A stretch of 44,651 bases of DNA, from positions 1 to 44,651 of the forward strand of contig NZ_PGGC01000091.1 in the NCBI RefSeq assembly GCF_002795305.1. Reading direction: 5' to 3'. Shown here piece by piece: positions 26,518 to 35,174 of this stretch (its first letter is position 1; every line of letters starts with the position of its first letter). The translations under genes and the position numbers were made by a program. This DNA is from Aeromonas cavernicola (GTDB lineage Bacteria; Pseudomonadota; Gammaproteobacteria; Enterobacterales; Aeromonadaceae). The notes below the pieces were generated by a model that searched no databases, was not told the DNA's origin, and saw only the letters and a program-made list of their open reading frames with translations.

Positions 26518-27405
26518 TTACTCGTTGCCAGAAAACAGACGATCCAGTGTCTGCTCGTAGTGGTGATAGCCGAGGAAGTCGTAGAGTGACTCCCGGGTCT
26601 GCATGGTCTCCACGACGGCCCTTTGATGGCCATCCTGGCGAATATGTTGATAGACGTTGAGGGCTGCCTGATTGGCGGCTCGATTGGCGCTCAAGGGGTA
26701 GAGCACCATGTCGACCCCGTGAGCGGCCAGTTGCTCTTTGTCAAACAGCTCGGTTTTGCCGAACTCGGTCATGTTGGCGAGGATCGGCACCCCGACTGCC
26801 TGCTTGAACTGGTCATACTGGGCAAGATCGGTCACTGCCTCGGCGAAGATCATATCGGCGCCAGCGTCTACATAGGCAGCGGCACGTTCAAGAGCAGAAT
26901 CTATCCCCTCCACCGCCAGCGCATCGGTGCGGGCCATGATGACGAACTCGCTATGCTCGCGAGCATCCACTGCTGCTTTTATCCGATCGCACATCTCCTC
27001 CAGCGACACCACCGCCTTGTTGGGGCGATGGCCGCAGCGCTTCTGGGCTACCTGGTCTTCCAGATGGACGGCGGCAACCCCAGCCCGCTCGAACGCGCGG
27101 ATGGTGCGGGCGATATTGAATGCCCCGCCCCAGCCAGTGTCGATATCGACCAGCAGTGGTACTCGGGTAGCCGCGGTGATCCGCTCGGCATCGATCAGCA
27201 CGTCGTTGAGGGAGGTCATGCCGAGATCCGGCAAACCGTAGGAGGCATTGGCCACCCCAGCGCCAGAAAGATAGAGCGCCTGAAAACCGCTACGCTCGGC
27301 CATTAACGCCATATAGGCATTAATGGTACCGACGATCTGTAGGGGCGCTTCATTAGCCAAGGCGGCGCGAAAGCGCAATCCTGCCGAGGGAAACGCAGTA
27401 GACAT
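26518..27405 (-). CDS. prpB: Methylisocitrate lyase PrpB
   Basis: ICL/PEPM-family lyase that splits 2-methylisocitrate into pyruvate and succinate, the last step of the methylcitrate cycle. 295 residues from the ATG at 27405, chosen by the AAGGAG site before it. The Mg-binding DIDTGWGG and the catalytic Cys in QKRCGH are intact. First gene of prpBCD. No PrpR-type sigma54 activator or GntR regulator is adjacent in the window, so its regulator is elsewhere or the operon is controlled through the upstream palindrome. Confidence 0.96.
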   Translation of the reverse strand: MSTAFPSAGLRFRAALANEAPLQIVGTINAYMALMAERSGFQALYLSGAGVANASYGLPDLGMTSLNDVLIDAERITAATRVPLLVDIDTGWGGAFNIARTIRAFERAGVAAVHLEDQVAQKRCGHRPNKAVVSLEEMCDRIKAAVDAREHSEFVIMARTDALAVEGIDSALERAAAYVDAGADMIFAEAVTDLAQYDQFKQAVGVPILANMTEFGKTELFDKEQLAAHGVDMVLYPLSANRAANQAALNVYQHIRQDGHQRAVVETMQTRESLYDFLGYHHYEQTLDRLFSGNE

Positions 27406-27437
27406 GTTGACTCCTTTCATCCAAGTAATGAGGTCAT

Positions 27438-27464
27438 CTAATATCACGTTTACGTTAACGTCAA
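27438..27464 (-). promoter_or_regulatory. Candidate prpBCD promoter with palindromic operator
   Basis: On the - strand TTGACG, 15 bases, TATTAG (or 17 bases to TTAGAT). The -35 overlaps the perfect palindrome ACGTTAACGT (27452-27461), a plausible repressor site. Both assignments by eye. Confidence 0.45.
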
Positions 27465-27551
27465 CACCGCTTTGGTATCAATTGATAGGTGGGCAAGACA
27501 GGGGGAGGCTTTTAGGGTAAATTTCCGCTATTGCTTCAACAGGTTGAATAT

Positions 27552-28178
27552 ATGATGGAGCCCGACTTCGTTATCGTTTGTCCAGCGTGTGACCTGCTTA
27601 TTAAGCGCAAGGCTCTCCCGCTGCGTCGCCATGCTCACTGTCCTCGCTGCCACCAGCACCTCTACGGCCGTTATGCCTTTCGCCCTTCTCAGTTAATGGC
27701 GCTGACGATAACCGGCTTGTTATTACTGCCATCGGCGTTTTTCGAACCACTTATCTATCTGCGATTAGCCGGAGTGAATACCGACGCGGACCTGCTCAAG
27801 GGGATTTTTATCCTACTGGCAGAGCATGAGTATGTGGTCGCTGCCTTGGTGCTGTGGTGTGCGGTATTGGCGCCGGTCGGCTTGCTACTGGGTATCTTCG
27901 CGTTGGCTTCTGGCTTGGCTAAACGTTGGCGCATCTTGCCTTTCACCCTCAAAGCAGTGGCCGTTTTCCGCCACTGGGCGATGCTCGAGGTCTATATAGC
28001 TAGCCTGCTGGTTGCGTTGTTCAAACTGGTTGATATTGCTGATGTGCGCCTAGGGGGAGGCTTATTGAGCCTCGGTATCCTGATGCTGCTCAATTTGACC
28101 TTACTGACCCTATTTGACCCCTCCCCCTATTGGCGCCGGGTCGCAGAGGAGCGCGATAGCGATGACCAGTGCTCGTGA
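27552..28178 (+). CDS. PqiA/LetA-family membrane protein, first half
   Basis: 208 residues from the ATG at 27552 (a TTG start at 27531 is possible). An N-terminal zinc-ribbon pair (CPACD ... CPRCH) is followed by four membrane segments. In E. coli LetA (YebS, 427 residues) two such modules are fused; here each is a gene. LetA is the inner-membrane partner of LetB in lipid transport across the envelope. The next gene begins 17 bases before this one stops, so the two halves are probably made in equal amounts and pair in the membrane. Confidence 0.85.
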   Translation: MMEPDFVIVCPACDLLIKRKALPLRRHAHCPRCHQHLYGRYAFRPSQLMALTITGLLLLPSAFFEPLIYLRLAGVNTDADLLKGIFILLAEHEYVVAALVLWCAVLAPVGLLLGIFALASGLAKRWRILPFTLKAVAVFRHWAMLEVYIASLLVALFKLVDIADVRLGGGLLSLGILMLLNLTLLTLFDPSPYWRRVAEERDSDDQCS

Positions 28179-28764
28179 GTTAGGACTCTGCCGTTGCCAT
28201 ACCTGTGGCCTGCTGGTGCGTTACCAAACTAATGCCCAGTGCCCTCGCTGCCGCTCTCGGCTACAGGTTCGTATCCCTCATTCGCTCAGGTGGTCATGGG
28301 GACTATTAGCGCTGGCCACGTTTATGCTATTGCCGGCGAATTTGTTACCTATCACCCACTTCTACAACAAAGGATTGCTGCAGTCAGACACCATTTTTAG
28401 CGGGATCATGATGCTTTATCGCAGCAAGATGTCTGGTATTGCCACCATCGTGTTGGCGGCCAGTATTCTAGTGCCAGTGGGCAAGGTGATTGGCTTGGCT
28501 TGGATTTGTTGGCAGTTGCAGCGGGCGAAGCCGGTGCGGCGCAAACGCCAGCTGTTGATGTATCGGCTGATCGACTTTATCGGCCGCTGGTCGATGTTAG
28601 ATCTGTTTGTGATCTCCTTGATGGTGGCCTTGGTAGATCGGGGGGTGTTGCTCAATGTGCGAGCGGGCCCGGGTGCAACGGCATTTGCCGGCGTGGTGGT
28701 ATTGACGATGTTGTCGGCGCGGATGTTGGATACCCGTTTATTGTGGGATAAGGCTGCCAGGTAA
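28162..28764 (+). CDS. PqiA/LetA-family membrane protein, second half
   Basis: 200 residues from the ATG at 28162, which has GAGGAG nine bases upstream. A zinc-ribbon pair (CHTCG ... CPRCR) precedes four membrane segments, including the family motif LPANLLPITHF (PANxxP), which the first half lacks. With the preceding gene it makes up the equivalent of one E. coli LetA. It lies 65 bases before the MCE-domain gene. Confidence 0.87.
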   Translation: MTSARELGLCRCHTCGLLVRYQTNAQCPRCRSRLQVRIPHSLRWSWGLLALATFMLLPANLLPITHFYNKGLLQSDTIFSGIMMLYRSKMSGIATIVLAASILVPVGKVIGLAWICWQLQRAKPVRRKRQLLMYRLIDFIGRWSMLDLFVISLMVALVDRGVLLNVRAGPGATAFAGVVVLTMLSARMLDTRLLWDKAAR

Positions 28765-28829
28765 CAAGGCGAGCCACCCTATTGTTTTTCATCAATAAGA
28801 TAGCGTTTTCACAAACGAAAGGAGCCTGT

Positions 28830-31382
28830 ATGGTCGGGGCTGAACCCCTCATTGAAAAACGCCGTTGGTTATCGCCGGTCTGGCTATTGCCCTTGATTGC
28901 GTTGTTACTGGCGGGAGGCTTTCTCTATCAGCAGGTAGTGAGCCGTGGCCAGCTGATCGAAATTAATTTTGCCCAAGGCAATGGCATCTTGCCGGGGAAG
29001 ACCCAGATCCGTTATCAAGGGGTCGCCATTGGCATCGTCCAAGATCTTGAGCTGGCTGATGATGGTCGCAAGATAGCTGTGCTAGCCAAGATTGATAGCC
29101 AAGCGAGATCGCTTATGCGTAAGGGATCTGAGTTCTGGCTGGTGAGTCCAAGAGCATCCCTGACCGAGATTTCAGGTTTAGATACGCTGGTATCTGGCAA
29201 CTACATCAATGTGCAACCTGGACAGGAAAGCAATCCACCAGAAGAGACGTTCGAGGCGCTTGAAGGTCCACCCCCCGGCTATCAGGCTCAAGGGCGCGTG
29301 TTGCACCTAACCGCTGATTCATTGGGCTCTATCGGTATTGGGGCCAAGCTCTATTTTCGGGGGATCGAGGTGGGCAGTGTCATTAATACCCGTCTTGGCA
29401 AGGATAACCAACATGTCCTTCTTGATGTGGTGATCGAGCCTCGTTTTGAACATCTGGTAAAAGCGGATACGCGTTTTTGGAACATCAGCGGGATTAAGAG
29501 CTCTTTTAGTTTGGCGGGGGTGAGTGTGGAGGCCGGAAGTCTCAGCTCTATCTTAAGTGGGGGGATTGCCTTTGACTCTCCTAATGCATCGCCAGAATCA
29601 GAGAAAGGTCAGATCTTTGTCCTGTACAAAGGGCTTGCCGAAGCCGCCCGCGGCGAGCGCATTGAGATCCTTGCTGGGGATCTGGCCATTAAGGAAGGGA
29701 TGCCAATCCTCTATGAAGGGATTGAAATCGGCCGGATCGACCCCGTTCGTTTGACCGATAAAGGCCGAGTGGTCACCGCGTTGTTCAACCCAGAGCAGGC
29801 TTATCGGATTACCGATAACAGTCAGTTGATATGGGAGAGCGCCAGTTTGTCGCCTGCCGGTGTTAAACATACCGACCGTTTACTCACAGGCCCAGCCATT
29901 CGGCTCGATTATAAACCGGGCAATCTTACCCAGACGCTGGCGCTCATTGATCGTGCTACTCCGATTGGCACCAAGGTGGTGCTCCGAGCCGACGACCTTA
30001 CTGGGCTGAGCCAAGACGCTCCTATCTGGTACAAAGGGCTACAAGTCGGACAAATTAGCCAGTTGGTCCTTGATTCAGAAGGGCAAGCCCGTGTTGAGTT
30101 ACATATTGCTCCCGATTATGGCCACCTCCTCAAAGGGGCTCGCTTCTATCGCGCTACCCCACTGCTGATCAATGCCGATTTGAGTGGTATCAAGGTCGAG
30201 ACTAGCCCTGTCAGCACATGGCTAGCAGGGGGGATCTCACTAGTCCAGGTGCCGAACAGCGAGCAACTTAGCTACCTCTATCCCAGCCAAGAACTGGCAC
30301 TGCTCGGCTCTCGCGCTAACAAACCTCGCCAGTGGATCTTGCAAGCGGCGCAGGCAGATGGCATTGGGGTAGGCTCGCCGGTCCTCTATTTGGGGCTGGA
30401 AGCGGGTAAGGTCAGCGCGCTGCGGGCAGGCAAAGAGGGGGTTGAGGTGGTGCTGGCGATCAACGCGGCTTATGCTCCTCTGCTTGCACAGCAACCTCAG
30501 TTTTGGAAAAAACCTGCGCTGGAAACGCAATTTCGCCTTGATGGGGTCGAGGTGAAGGTGGGCAATTTGGCCACCTTGTTGCGGGGGGCTATCGAGTTTG
30601 ATGAGTTAGCCAATGGCCATAGCAGTCATCAGTTATTTGAGAGCAAAGCGCAGGCGCAAGCCAAAGTACGTACCGTATCGCTGGTTGCTGATAGTAATCC
30701 GGGCCTGAAAATCGGCAGCCCGATCCGCTATCGTGGGGTCGATATCGGTCATGTTGAGCAGATAATGTTGCAGCCTTCAATGGGGCAAGTGATGTTTAAA
30801 GCCGCATTAAATGCCCAGTATGCCGCGCGTTTTTTGCAGTCTGGTGCTCGATTTAACTTGGTCGAAGCCAAAGTTGGGTTAGGGGGGATCGCCCATCTCG
30901 ATACCTTGGTTAAGGGGGCATTTATTGATGCTGAACCTGGTAAAGGGGCGAGTCGGGATCAGTTTCCCCTCAGCCAACATGAGCCAGTTGGGTTAGCGCT
31001 GACCCTGACCAGTCGAGCGGTTGATGGTCTTGCTATCGGTAGTCCTTTGCTATTTCGTAAGATGGTGGTCGGCAGTGTGACCAATATTGAACTGGCTCGC
31101 GATGGCAGTGAAATAGTGGTTGCGGTAAATATTCAACAGGAATACGCCCATCTCGTCAGGGCAAACAGCCGTTTTTGGAATGTATCTGGGGTAAAAGCAG
31201 ATATTGGGTTAACCGGAGGCACCATTGAAGTTGAAACGGTGCAAAGTTTATTAGCTGGGGGCATTGCTTTTACCACGCCGGAACAAGAGATGGGCTCAAC
31301 CGTCAAAGCCAATCATCGCTATCCGTTACACAGTAAGGCGCAGAAAGAGTGGCTTGAGTGGAACCCCAGAATTGCCCCTTGA
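28830..31382 (+). CDS. letB: LetB-type MCE protein with seven MCE domains
   Basis: 850 residues from the ATG at 28830 (AAAGGAG site). One N-terminal membrane anchor (about 17-35), then seven repeats of roughly 100-115 residues, each with the MCE pattern of a G-[IL]-x(2)-G-x-x-[IVL]-x-Y/F-x-G-[VI]-x-x-G core (for example LPGKTQIRYQGVAIG, IGIGAKLYFRGIEVG, LAIGSPLLFRKMVVG). Seven domains identify LetB (YebT) rather than PqiB, which has three. LetB forms a hexameric tube across the periplasm for lipid movement. No signal of truncation. Confidence 0.93.
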   Translation: MVGAEPLIEKRRWLSPVWLLPLIALLLAGGFLYQQVVSRGQLIEINFAQGNGILPGKTQIRYQGVAIGIVQDLELADDGRKIAVLAKIDSQARSLMRKGSEFWLVSPRASLTEISGLDTLVSGNYINVQPGQESNPPEETFEALEGPPPGYQAQGRVLHLTADSLGSIGIGAKLYFRGIEVGSVINTRLGKDNQHVLLDVVIEPRFEHLVKADTRFWNISGIKSSFSLAGVSVEAGSLSSILSGGIAFDSPNASPESEKGQIFVLYKGLAEAARGERIEILAGDLAIKEGMPILYEGIEIGRIDPVRLTDKGRVVTALFNPEQAYRITDNSQLIWESASLSPAGVKHTDRLLTGPAIRLDYKPGNLTQTLALIDRATPIGTKVVLRADDLTGLSQDAPIWYKGLQVGQISQLVLDSEGQARVELHIAPDYGHLLKGARFYRATPLLINADLSGIKVETSPVSTWLAGGISLVQVPNSEQLSYLYPSQELALLGSRANKPRQWILQAAQADGIGVGSPVLYLGLEAGKVSALRAGKEGVEVVLAINAAYAPLLAQQPQFWKKPALETQFRLDGVEVKVGNLATLLRGAIEFDELANGHSSHQLFESKAQAQAKVRTVSLVADSNPGLKIGSPIRYRGVDIGHVEQIMLQPSMGQVMFKAALNAQYAARFLQSGARFNLVEAKVGLGGIAHLDTLVKGAFIDAEPGKGASRDQFPLSQHEPVGLALTLTSRAVDGLAIGSPLLFRKMVVGSVTNIELARDGSEIVVAVNIQQEYAHLVRANSRFWNVSGVKADIGLTGGTIEVETVQSLLAGGIAFTTPEQEMGSTVKANHRYPLHSKAQKEWLEWNPRIAP

Positions 31383-31516
31383 CCTAGCAGGTGACCAAGA
31401 GTTGAGCCCTCGAATCGATTAGGCCGGTTCGAGGGGATGAGCTGTGGCGTGTGGTCAGTGAGTTAAACCTAAATGAGTCTAAAAACCCACACTTTGGTTG
31501 ATTTTTTGATAAAAAA

Positions 31517-31544
31517 TTGCGGCTTTTTCACCTTTGACTACACT
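31517..31544 (+). promoter_or_regulatory. Candidate promoter of a small RNA
   Basis: TTGCGG, 16 bases, TACACT. An alternative is TTGACT (31534-31539) with TATCAG 18 bases on. Either would start a transcript near 31550-31570. Confidence 0.4.
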
Positions 31545-31550
31545 GAAAAT

Positions 31551-31635
31551 GTCCGAATATCAGTTAGCGCAAGGCTCTTTTAAGAGCCGATTCCCCAGTG
31601 CCAGGTATGATGGTTTGTTGATACCTGGCTTTTTT
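31551..31635 (+). ncRNA. Candidate small RNA of about 85 nt
   Basis: Behind the promoter comes a perfect 16-base palindrome GGCTCTTTTAAGAGCC (31573-31588), a short single-stranded stretch, then a strong intrinsic terminator. No open frame of note. This is the plan of a trans-acting small RNA. The alternative is the 3' untranslated end of letB, which stops 150 bases upstream without a terminator of its own. I do not recognise the RNA family. Confidence 0.4.
31600..31635 (+). terminator. Strong intrinsic terminator
   Basis: GCCAGGTAT, 12-base loop, ATACCTGGC, six T's. The T-run is on + only, so it does not serve the leftward gene whose stop codon it touches. Confidence 0.88.
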
Positions 31636-31903
31636 ATTGGTCGCCTCCCCTCCTTTCATCCCGTTTATCCAGTGAGAGCTGCTCATGAAAGTAGAGTTGA
31701 TCGATGGCTTGCTCGATCACAGATGCTTGGCTGTCTTCAAGAGACATACACAGTTTTTGTAGTCGCTCAATATGAGCGTGACTGATCCAGCACTGTAGCC
31801 GAGTATGATTCTGCTGTTTTCGTTTCACATGCTGACGTTGCCGTTCAGCACAATTGTCGGGGGTTGCCACCTCGCCTTCATTGATTGCTACTTCTTGGCT
31901 CAT
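31634..31903 (-). CDS. Small RHH-like protein next to recombinase gene
   Basis: 89 residues from the ATG at 31903 (GGAG 12 bases upstream; a GTG at 31921 adds six). The first half is polar and basic (HVKRKQQNHTR); the second, RLQCWISHAHIERLQKLCMSLEDSQASVIEQAIDQLYFHE, has a strand-helix-helix pattern like CopG-type regulators. It lies 160 bases downstream of the recombinase gene in the same direction, with copy 2 of the 12-base word between them. A regulatory partner of the recombinase is possible; no family assigned. Confidence 0.55.
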   Translation of the reverse strand: MSQEVAINEGEVATPDNCAERQRQHVKRKQQNHTRLQCWISHAHIERLQKLCMSLEDSQASVIEQAIDQLYFHEQLSLDKRDERRGGDQ

Positions 31904-31931
31904 AGGGTTGCAATGCTCCACTTTTGATTTT

Positions 31932-31943
31932 GTTATCTCTCAC
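31932..31943 (+). repeat. 12-base word GTTATCTCTCAC, copy 2
   Basis: Lies between the RHH-like gene and the second recombinase gene; with the inverted copy at 33299-33310 it brackets that recombinase gene as a 1.4-kb inverted pair. Confidence 0.55.
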
Positions 31944-32063
31944 AAAAGCTCAGTATTGTTAGCTGCTGTGGCTGACGTTATTTCGAGCTCTTGAATGGTC
32001 TGGAAATATGCATTGATATCAATATGATGAAATTTAACATAAAAAAACAAGTGATGCAGTCTG

Positions 32064-33092
32064 CTATAACAAGCCATCCAGCGCATGATCCGCAAATTTA
32101 TGGGCGTCATCAAAGTACTCTTGTAACGTCCGCATATCTTTATGGCGAGTGACTTCGATGATTTTGTTCATCGGTTTACCTGCGGTGACCGCTGAGGTGA
32201 TAAAACCGCGACGTAAGCTGTGGCCACTGACGTAAAGATAATCGATAGAGTGGCCAGTTCGTCGTTTGATCATCAAGTTAATGCCTTGTGGTCCCAAGGG
32301 ATCGGGGGTGATCTGGCCCCAACGATTCATTCGCCTAAACAGTGGCCCGCTATTGATCCTACTTTTTTTGAGCCAGTTATTCAGTGCCAATACGGGGCAA
32401 TAATGTTTACCGGGGATCAGGGCTATCTCGGTTTCATGCAGCTGATGTTTACTTGGTTTGAGGCGAAGACGGATCCCCTGCCCTACAAAATCGAGATCAC
32501 TGACTTCGATTCGTGCTGCCTCAGAACGGCGCAACGCGCCGCTAAACATTAAGAGCAGCAAGGTATGATCACGCAGACCTGCTAAATCATGGGTGTCGAT
32601 ACCATCCAGTACTTTAGCCAGTGGCTCAAGAGTCAAGGCACCGGTTTTACGTTTATGGTTATCCCCAAGCCGGACAATACCGCGCATCATCTCCTTGATA
32701 TCGGGATGTTCAGTCGGCATTGGATGAATACCTTTCTGTTTGAAAGCGTAACGGATGCCTGCCAGCCGTCTGACTAAAGTGGCAGGTTTACGTGGTTCAC
32801 CATGGCGAAGTTCTCCCTTCCCCTCTGCCTTATCCAACCATACCCAATCTGCCAATACGCCATCAGCTTGGTCAGCTAAAAAATTCATAATATGGTGATG
32901 GCTTGCTTGCAGTGGTTCCACCCCATGTAGTTGGCACCAAAAGACAAAAATGCGGGTATCAGCCTGATAGGCATTCAGGGTTGAATCTGCTTTAGCACTG
33001 CGTAAAAAGCGCCGAGCTCGACTATTTAGCTGAGCATCGAAAACGGTTTGCAGTGATGAGTAAGCGGAGCCTGAAATATCGGGGTATGTCAC
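32064..33092 (-). CDS. Tyrosine recombinase/integrase (second orphan)
   Basis: 342 residues from a GTG. N-terminal SAM-like domain (STLNAYQADTRIFVFWC), catalytic domain with Arg (FSGALRRSEAARI), Lys (KPSKHQLHETEI), HSLRRGF, RHKDMRTLQEYF holding the final His and Tyr: a complete active site. Overall it resembles stand-alone phage/plasmid-type recombinases more than Xer. No cargo or phage genes flank it. A 30-base palindrome 58 bases upstream is a natural candidate for its crossover site or operator. Start codon lacks a clear ribosome site. Confidence 0.87.
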   Translation of the reverse strand: MTYPDISGSAYSSLQTVFDAQLNSRARRFLRSAKADSTLNAYQADTRIFVFWCQLHGVEPLQASHHHIMNFLADQADGVLADWVWLDKAEGKGELRHGEPRKPATLVRRLAGIRYAFKQKGIHPMPTEHPDIKEMMRGIVRLGDNHKRKTGALTLEPLAKVLDGIDTHDLAGLRDHTLLLLMFSGALRRSEAARIEVSDLDFVGQGIRLRLKPSKHQLHETEIALIPGKHYCPVLALNNWLKKSRINSGPLFRRMNRWGQITPDPLGPQGINLMIKRRTGHSIDYLYVSGHSLRRGFITSAVTAGKPMNKIIEVTRHKDMRTLQEYFDDAHKFADHALDGLL

Positions 33093-33149
33093 AAACAGTA
33101 TGATTCATAAGGAGTTTGTGACGATCTTACAGGATCTTTCCTATACATC

Positions 33150-33179
33150 AAGTATCGATAATGAATATTATCGATACTT
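33150..33179. repeat. 13-base inverted repeats beside the recombinase gene
   Basis: AAGTATCGATAAT, spacer GAAT, ATTATCGATACTT, perfect arms. Read as 11-base arms with an 8-base centre it has the geometry of a tyrosine recombinase core site (loxP is 13-8-13, dif 11-6-11). It could also be an operator. AT-rich and within the likely promoter of the recombinase gene. Confidence 0.7.
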
Positions 33180-33298
33180 ATAAGATCAGCAAAATACTCA
33201 TCAGCTATTTCAACTTACTCATTACTCACTGTGGGTAACTCAGACCCTCGCTCTCGAGGCAATTGTGCCAATATTGCCACAACAACTCACCATGATGC

Positions 33299-33310
33299 GT
33301 GAGAGATAAC
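33299..33310 (-). repeat. 12-base word GTTATCTCTCAC, copy 3 (inverted)
   Basis: Read on - it continues CGCATC, while copy 1 continues GTCATC, so similarity between these two extends slightly past the 12 bases. Confidence 0.55.
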
Positions 33311-33360
33311 AATGCCTTTTTATCGTAAATTTTAGGTAACGGGCCTCAGATTATCTCAAA

Positions 33361-33387
33361 TAAAACAGCCCCGATGGGCGGGGCTGT
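33361..33387 (-). terminator. Terminator of the fab-to-ycfH gene series
   Basis: ACAGCCCC, loop GCCCATC, GGGGCTGT and TTTA on the - strand, directly after the TatD-family gene. Confidence 0.85.
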
Positions 33388-33392
33388 GATGG

Positions 33393-34172
33393 TTACTGTT
33401 TTGCCCATTTAAATAAGGCAAAAAAGTTGTTCGTGGTAGCCTGTGCCAACTCAGTGAGCGGTATCTGCCGCAGATCAGCGATAAACTGAGCAACGTCACG
33501 CACAAATGCCGGTTCGTTCTCCCTCCCCCGGTGTGGGACGGGAGCAAGATAGGGCGAGTCGGTCTCGACCAGCAATCTGTCCAGAGGCAGCGCTTTGACG
33601 ACATCTTGCAACGCCCCCGCATTTTTAAACGTCGCAATCCCAGAAATAGAGATATAAAACCCCATTGCCATTGCCGCCTGTGCCATTTCCAACGATTCGG
33701 TAAAGCAGTGCAATACCCCACCGACTTGCTCAGCACCCTCCTCGCGCATGATCTGCAAGGTATCTTGTTGGGCATCGCGGGTATGAATAATCAGCGGTTT
33801 GTTCAAGGCGCGGGCAACGCGGATATGTTCCCGAAACGAGGCCTGCTGCACTTCTTTATTTTCAGGGGAATAGAAGTAATCAAGACCGGTTTCGCCGATC
33901 GCAACCACACGTGGATCGGCCGCTTGGGTCAGCAGTAACTCAGCATTGACTCCAGGATCTTGGTTGAGGGGATGTACCCCGCAGGAGGCAAACACTTGGG
34001 GATAAGGCGCGATCGCCTCAAGCATGGTCGGAAACTGAGCTTGCGTCACACTGACGCAGAGAAAATAGCCCACATCACGGGCGGCAGCGTTGGCCAGCAC
34101 GTCGGCCATACAGCTCTGTTTGCTGCCATAACTGAGACGATCAAGGTGACAGTGGGAGTCAACAAGTAACAT
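33393..34172 (-). CDS. ycfH: TatD-family metal-dependent hydrolase YcfH
   Basis: 259 residues, amidohydrolase-type TIM barrel with the metal-binding motifs DSHCHLDRL at the start, GETGLDY near 93-99, IHTRDA and the C-terminal ETDSPYLAPVPHRGREN. Members act as Mg-dependent DNases/phosphatases; YcfH's in vivo substrate is unsettled. Identity as YcfH rather than TatD proper rests on its place after holB, the same as in E. coli. The start ATG has no strong ribosome site. Gap to holB is 54 bases. Confidence 0.92.
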   Translation of the reverse strand: MLLVDSHCHLDRLSYGSKQSCMADVLANAAARDVGYFLCVSVTQAQFPTMLEAIAPYPQVFASCGVHPLNQDPGVNAELLLTQAADPRVVAIGETGLDYFYSPENKEVQQASFREHIRVARALNKPLIIHTRDAQQDTLQIMREEGAEQVGGVLHCFTESLEMAQAAMAMGFYISISGIATFKNAGALQDVVKALPLDRLLVETDSPYLAPVPHRGRENEPAFVRDVAQFIADLRQIPLTELAQATTNNFFALFKWAKQ

Positions 34173-34226
34173 AAAAATCCTTTATGACGAACGATGTCGA
34201 GATATTCACAACAATACGTTATACCG

Positions 34227-35174
34227 TTATAACCAGCGATTGAGCCAGTTCATCAGATGAATAGTGGGATTGGAGAGCTGCCCTGGCTGACAGGCTTCTT
34301 TCAACGCGACCAGTTGCTGCTCGGCATCAAGCAATGTCTCACTAGCATAGCGTTCGGCCAGTAGCTGGCTCTGAATCGCCAGATCCGGCATGGCCAATTG
34401 ATGGTGGCTACAGCCGGCTTGGGTTTTCAGGGCATCACACAAAAAAAGTTGCACCCAGTGCAGGCGAACCTGAGTCTCTTCGGCAAGCTGATGGCATAAC
34501 GCCATCACCTTGCTGGGCGTTGTGCCAAGTGCAATCAGATCTGCCAGCAGCTCACGGCGGGCATCATCTTGATGCTGCTCGATATATTCGAGCACGCGCA
34601 GCGGTGCTCCCTGACAGATCCGCACCTGTGTCAAGGTCGCCTGATGGCCTTGGTCGGCCAGCCACTGCAACGTCTCCCCTTCCACAGGTAACTGACAGAC
34701 ATGTTTGTGACAACGACTGAGAATGGTAGGCAGCAGATGGGAAACCTGAGAGGCAATGAGGATCAGCAGGCTATCACCGGCCGGCTCTTCCAAGGTCTTG
34801 AGCAGCGCATTGGCCGCAGACTCGGTCATCCGCTCTGCCCCTGAGATGATCACCACCTTGCCATGACCCAGTTGTGCTGAACGCTGTAACCGATGGCAAA
34901 TATCACGAATGGCCTCGACGCCGATAGTTTTGCTTTCACGGCTGATGACACCAAGATCCGGATGATGGCCCTTGTCAAACAGTTGACAGGAGTGACAGTG
35001 ACCACATGGTTCCCCCCCTTGTGGCTGCTGGCAAAGGTGCAAACATGCCAGCTTATCTGCTAACTGCTCTTTACCCAGGCCAGGATCACCAAGTAGCAGC
35101 CAAGCATGGCCAAGTCTACCGGCAACCGATGTCCGACTCAGCGTCTGCCAGTCAGGGATCAACCAGGGATACAT
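34227..35174 (-). CDS. holB: DNA polymerase III delta prime subunit
   Basis: Clamp-loader subunit, 315 residues. AAA+ Walker A-like GDPGLGKE near 33-40, a zinc module with Cys in [20 protein letters not shown] and the SRC motif ([12 protein letters not shown]) that delta prime uses to stimulate neighbouring gamma/tau ATPases. The C-terminal collar domain is shorter than in E. coli (334 residues). Its start overlaps the end of tmk by 16 bases, so translation is coupled. Confidence 0.94.
   Translation of the reverse strand: MYPWLIPDWQTLSRTSVAGRLGHAWLLLGDPGLGKEQLADKLACLHLCQQPQGGEPCGHCHSCQLFDKGHHPDLGVISRESKTIGVEAIRDICHRLQRSAQLGHGKVVIISGAERMTESAANALLKTLEEPAGDSLLILIASQVSHLLPTILSRCHKHVCQLPVEGETLQWLADQGHQATLTQVRICQGAPLRVLEYIEQHQDDARRELLADLIALGTTPSKVMALCHQLAEETQVRLHWVQLFLCDALKTQAGCSHHQLAMPDLAIQSQLLAERYASETLLDAEQQLVALKEACQPGQLSNPTIHLMNWLNRWL

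Larger units (their letters stand above)
33093..33392. other. Intergenic region with palindrome, repeat and terminator
   Basis: 300 bases without a gene. It holds the 30-base palindrome (33150-33179), the inverted 12-base word (33299-33310) and the terminator of the holB-tatD end of the lipid operon (33361-33387). Confidence 0.6.
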
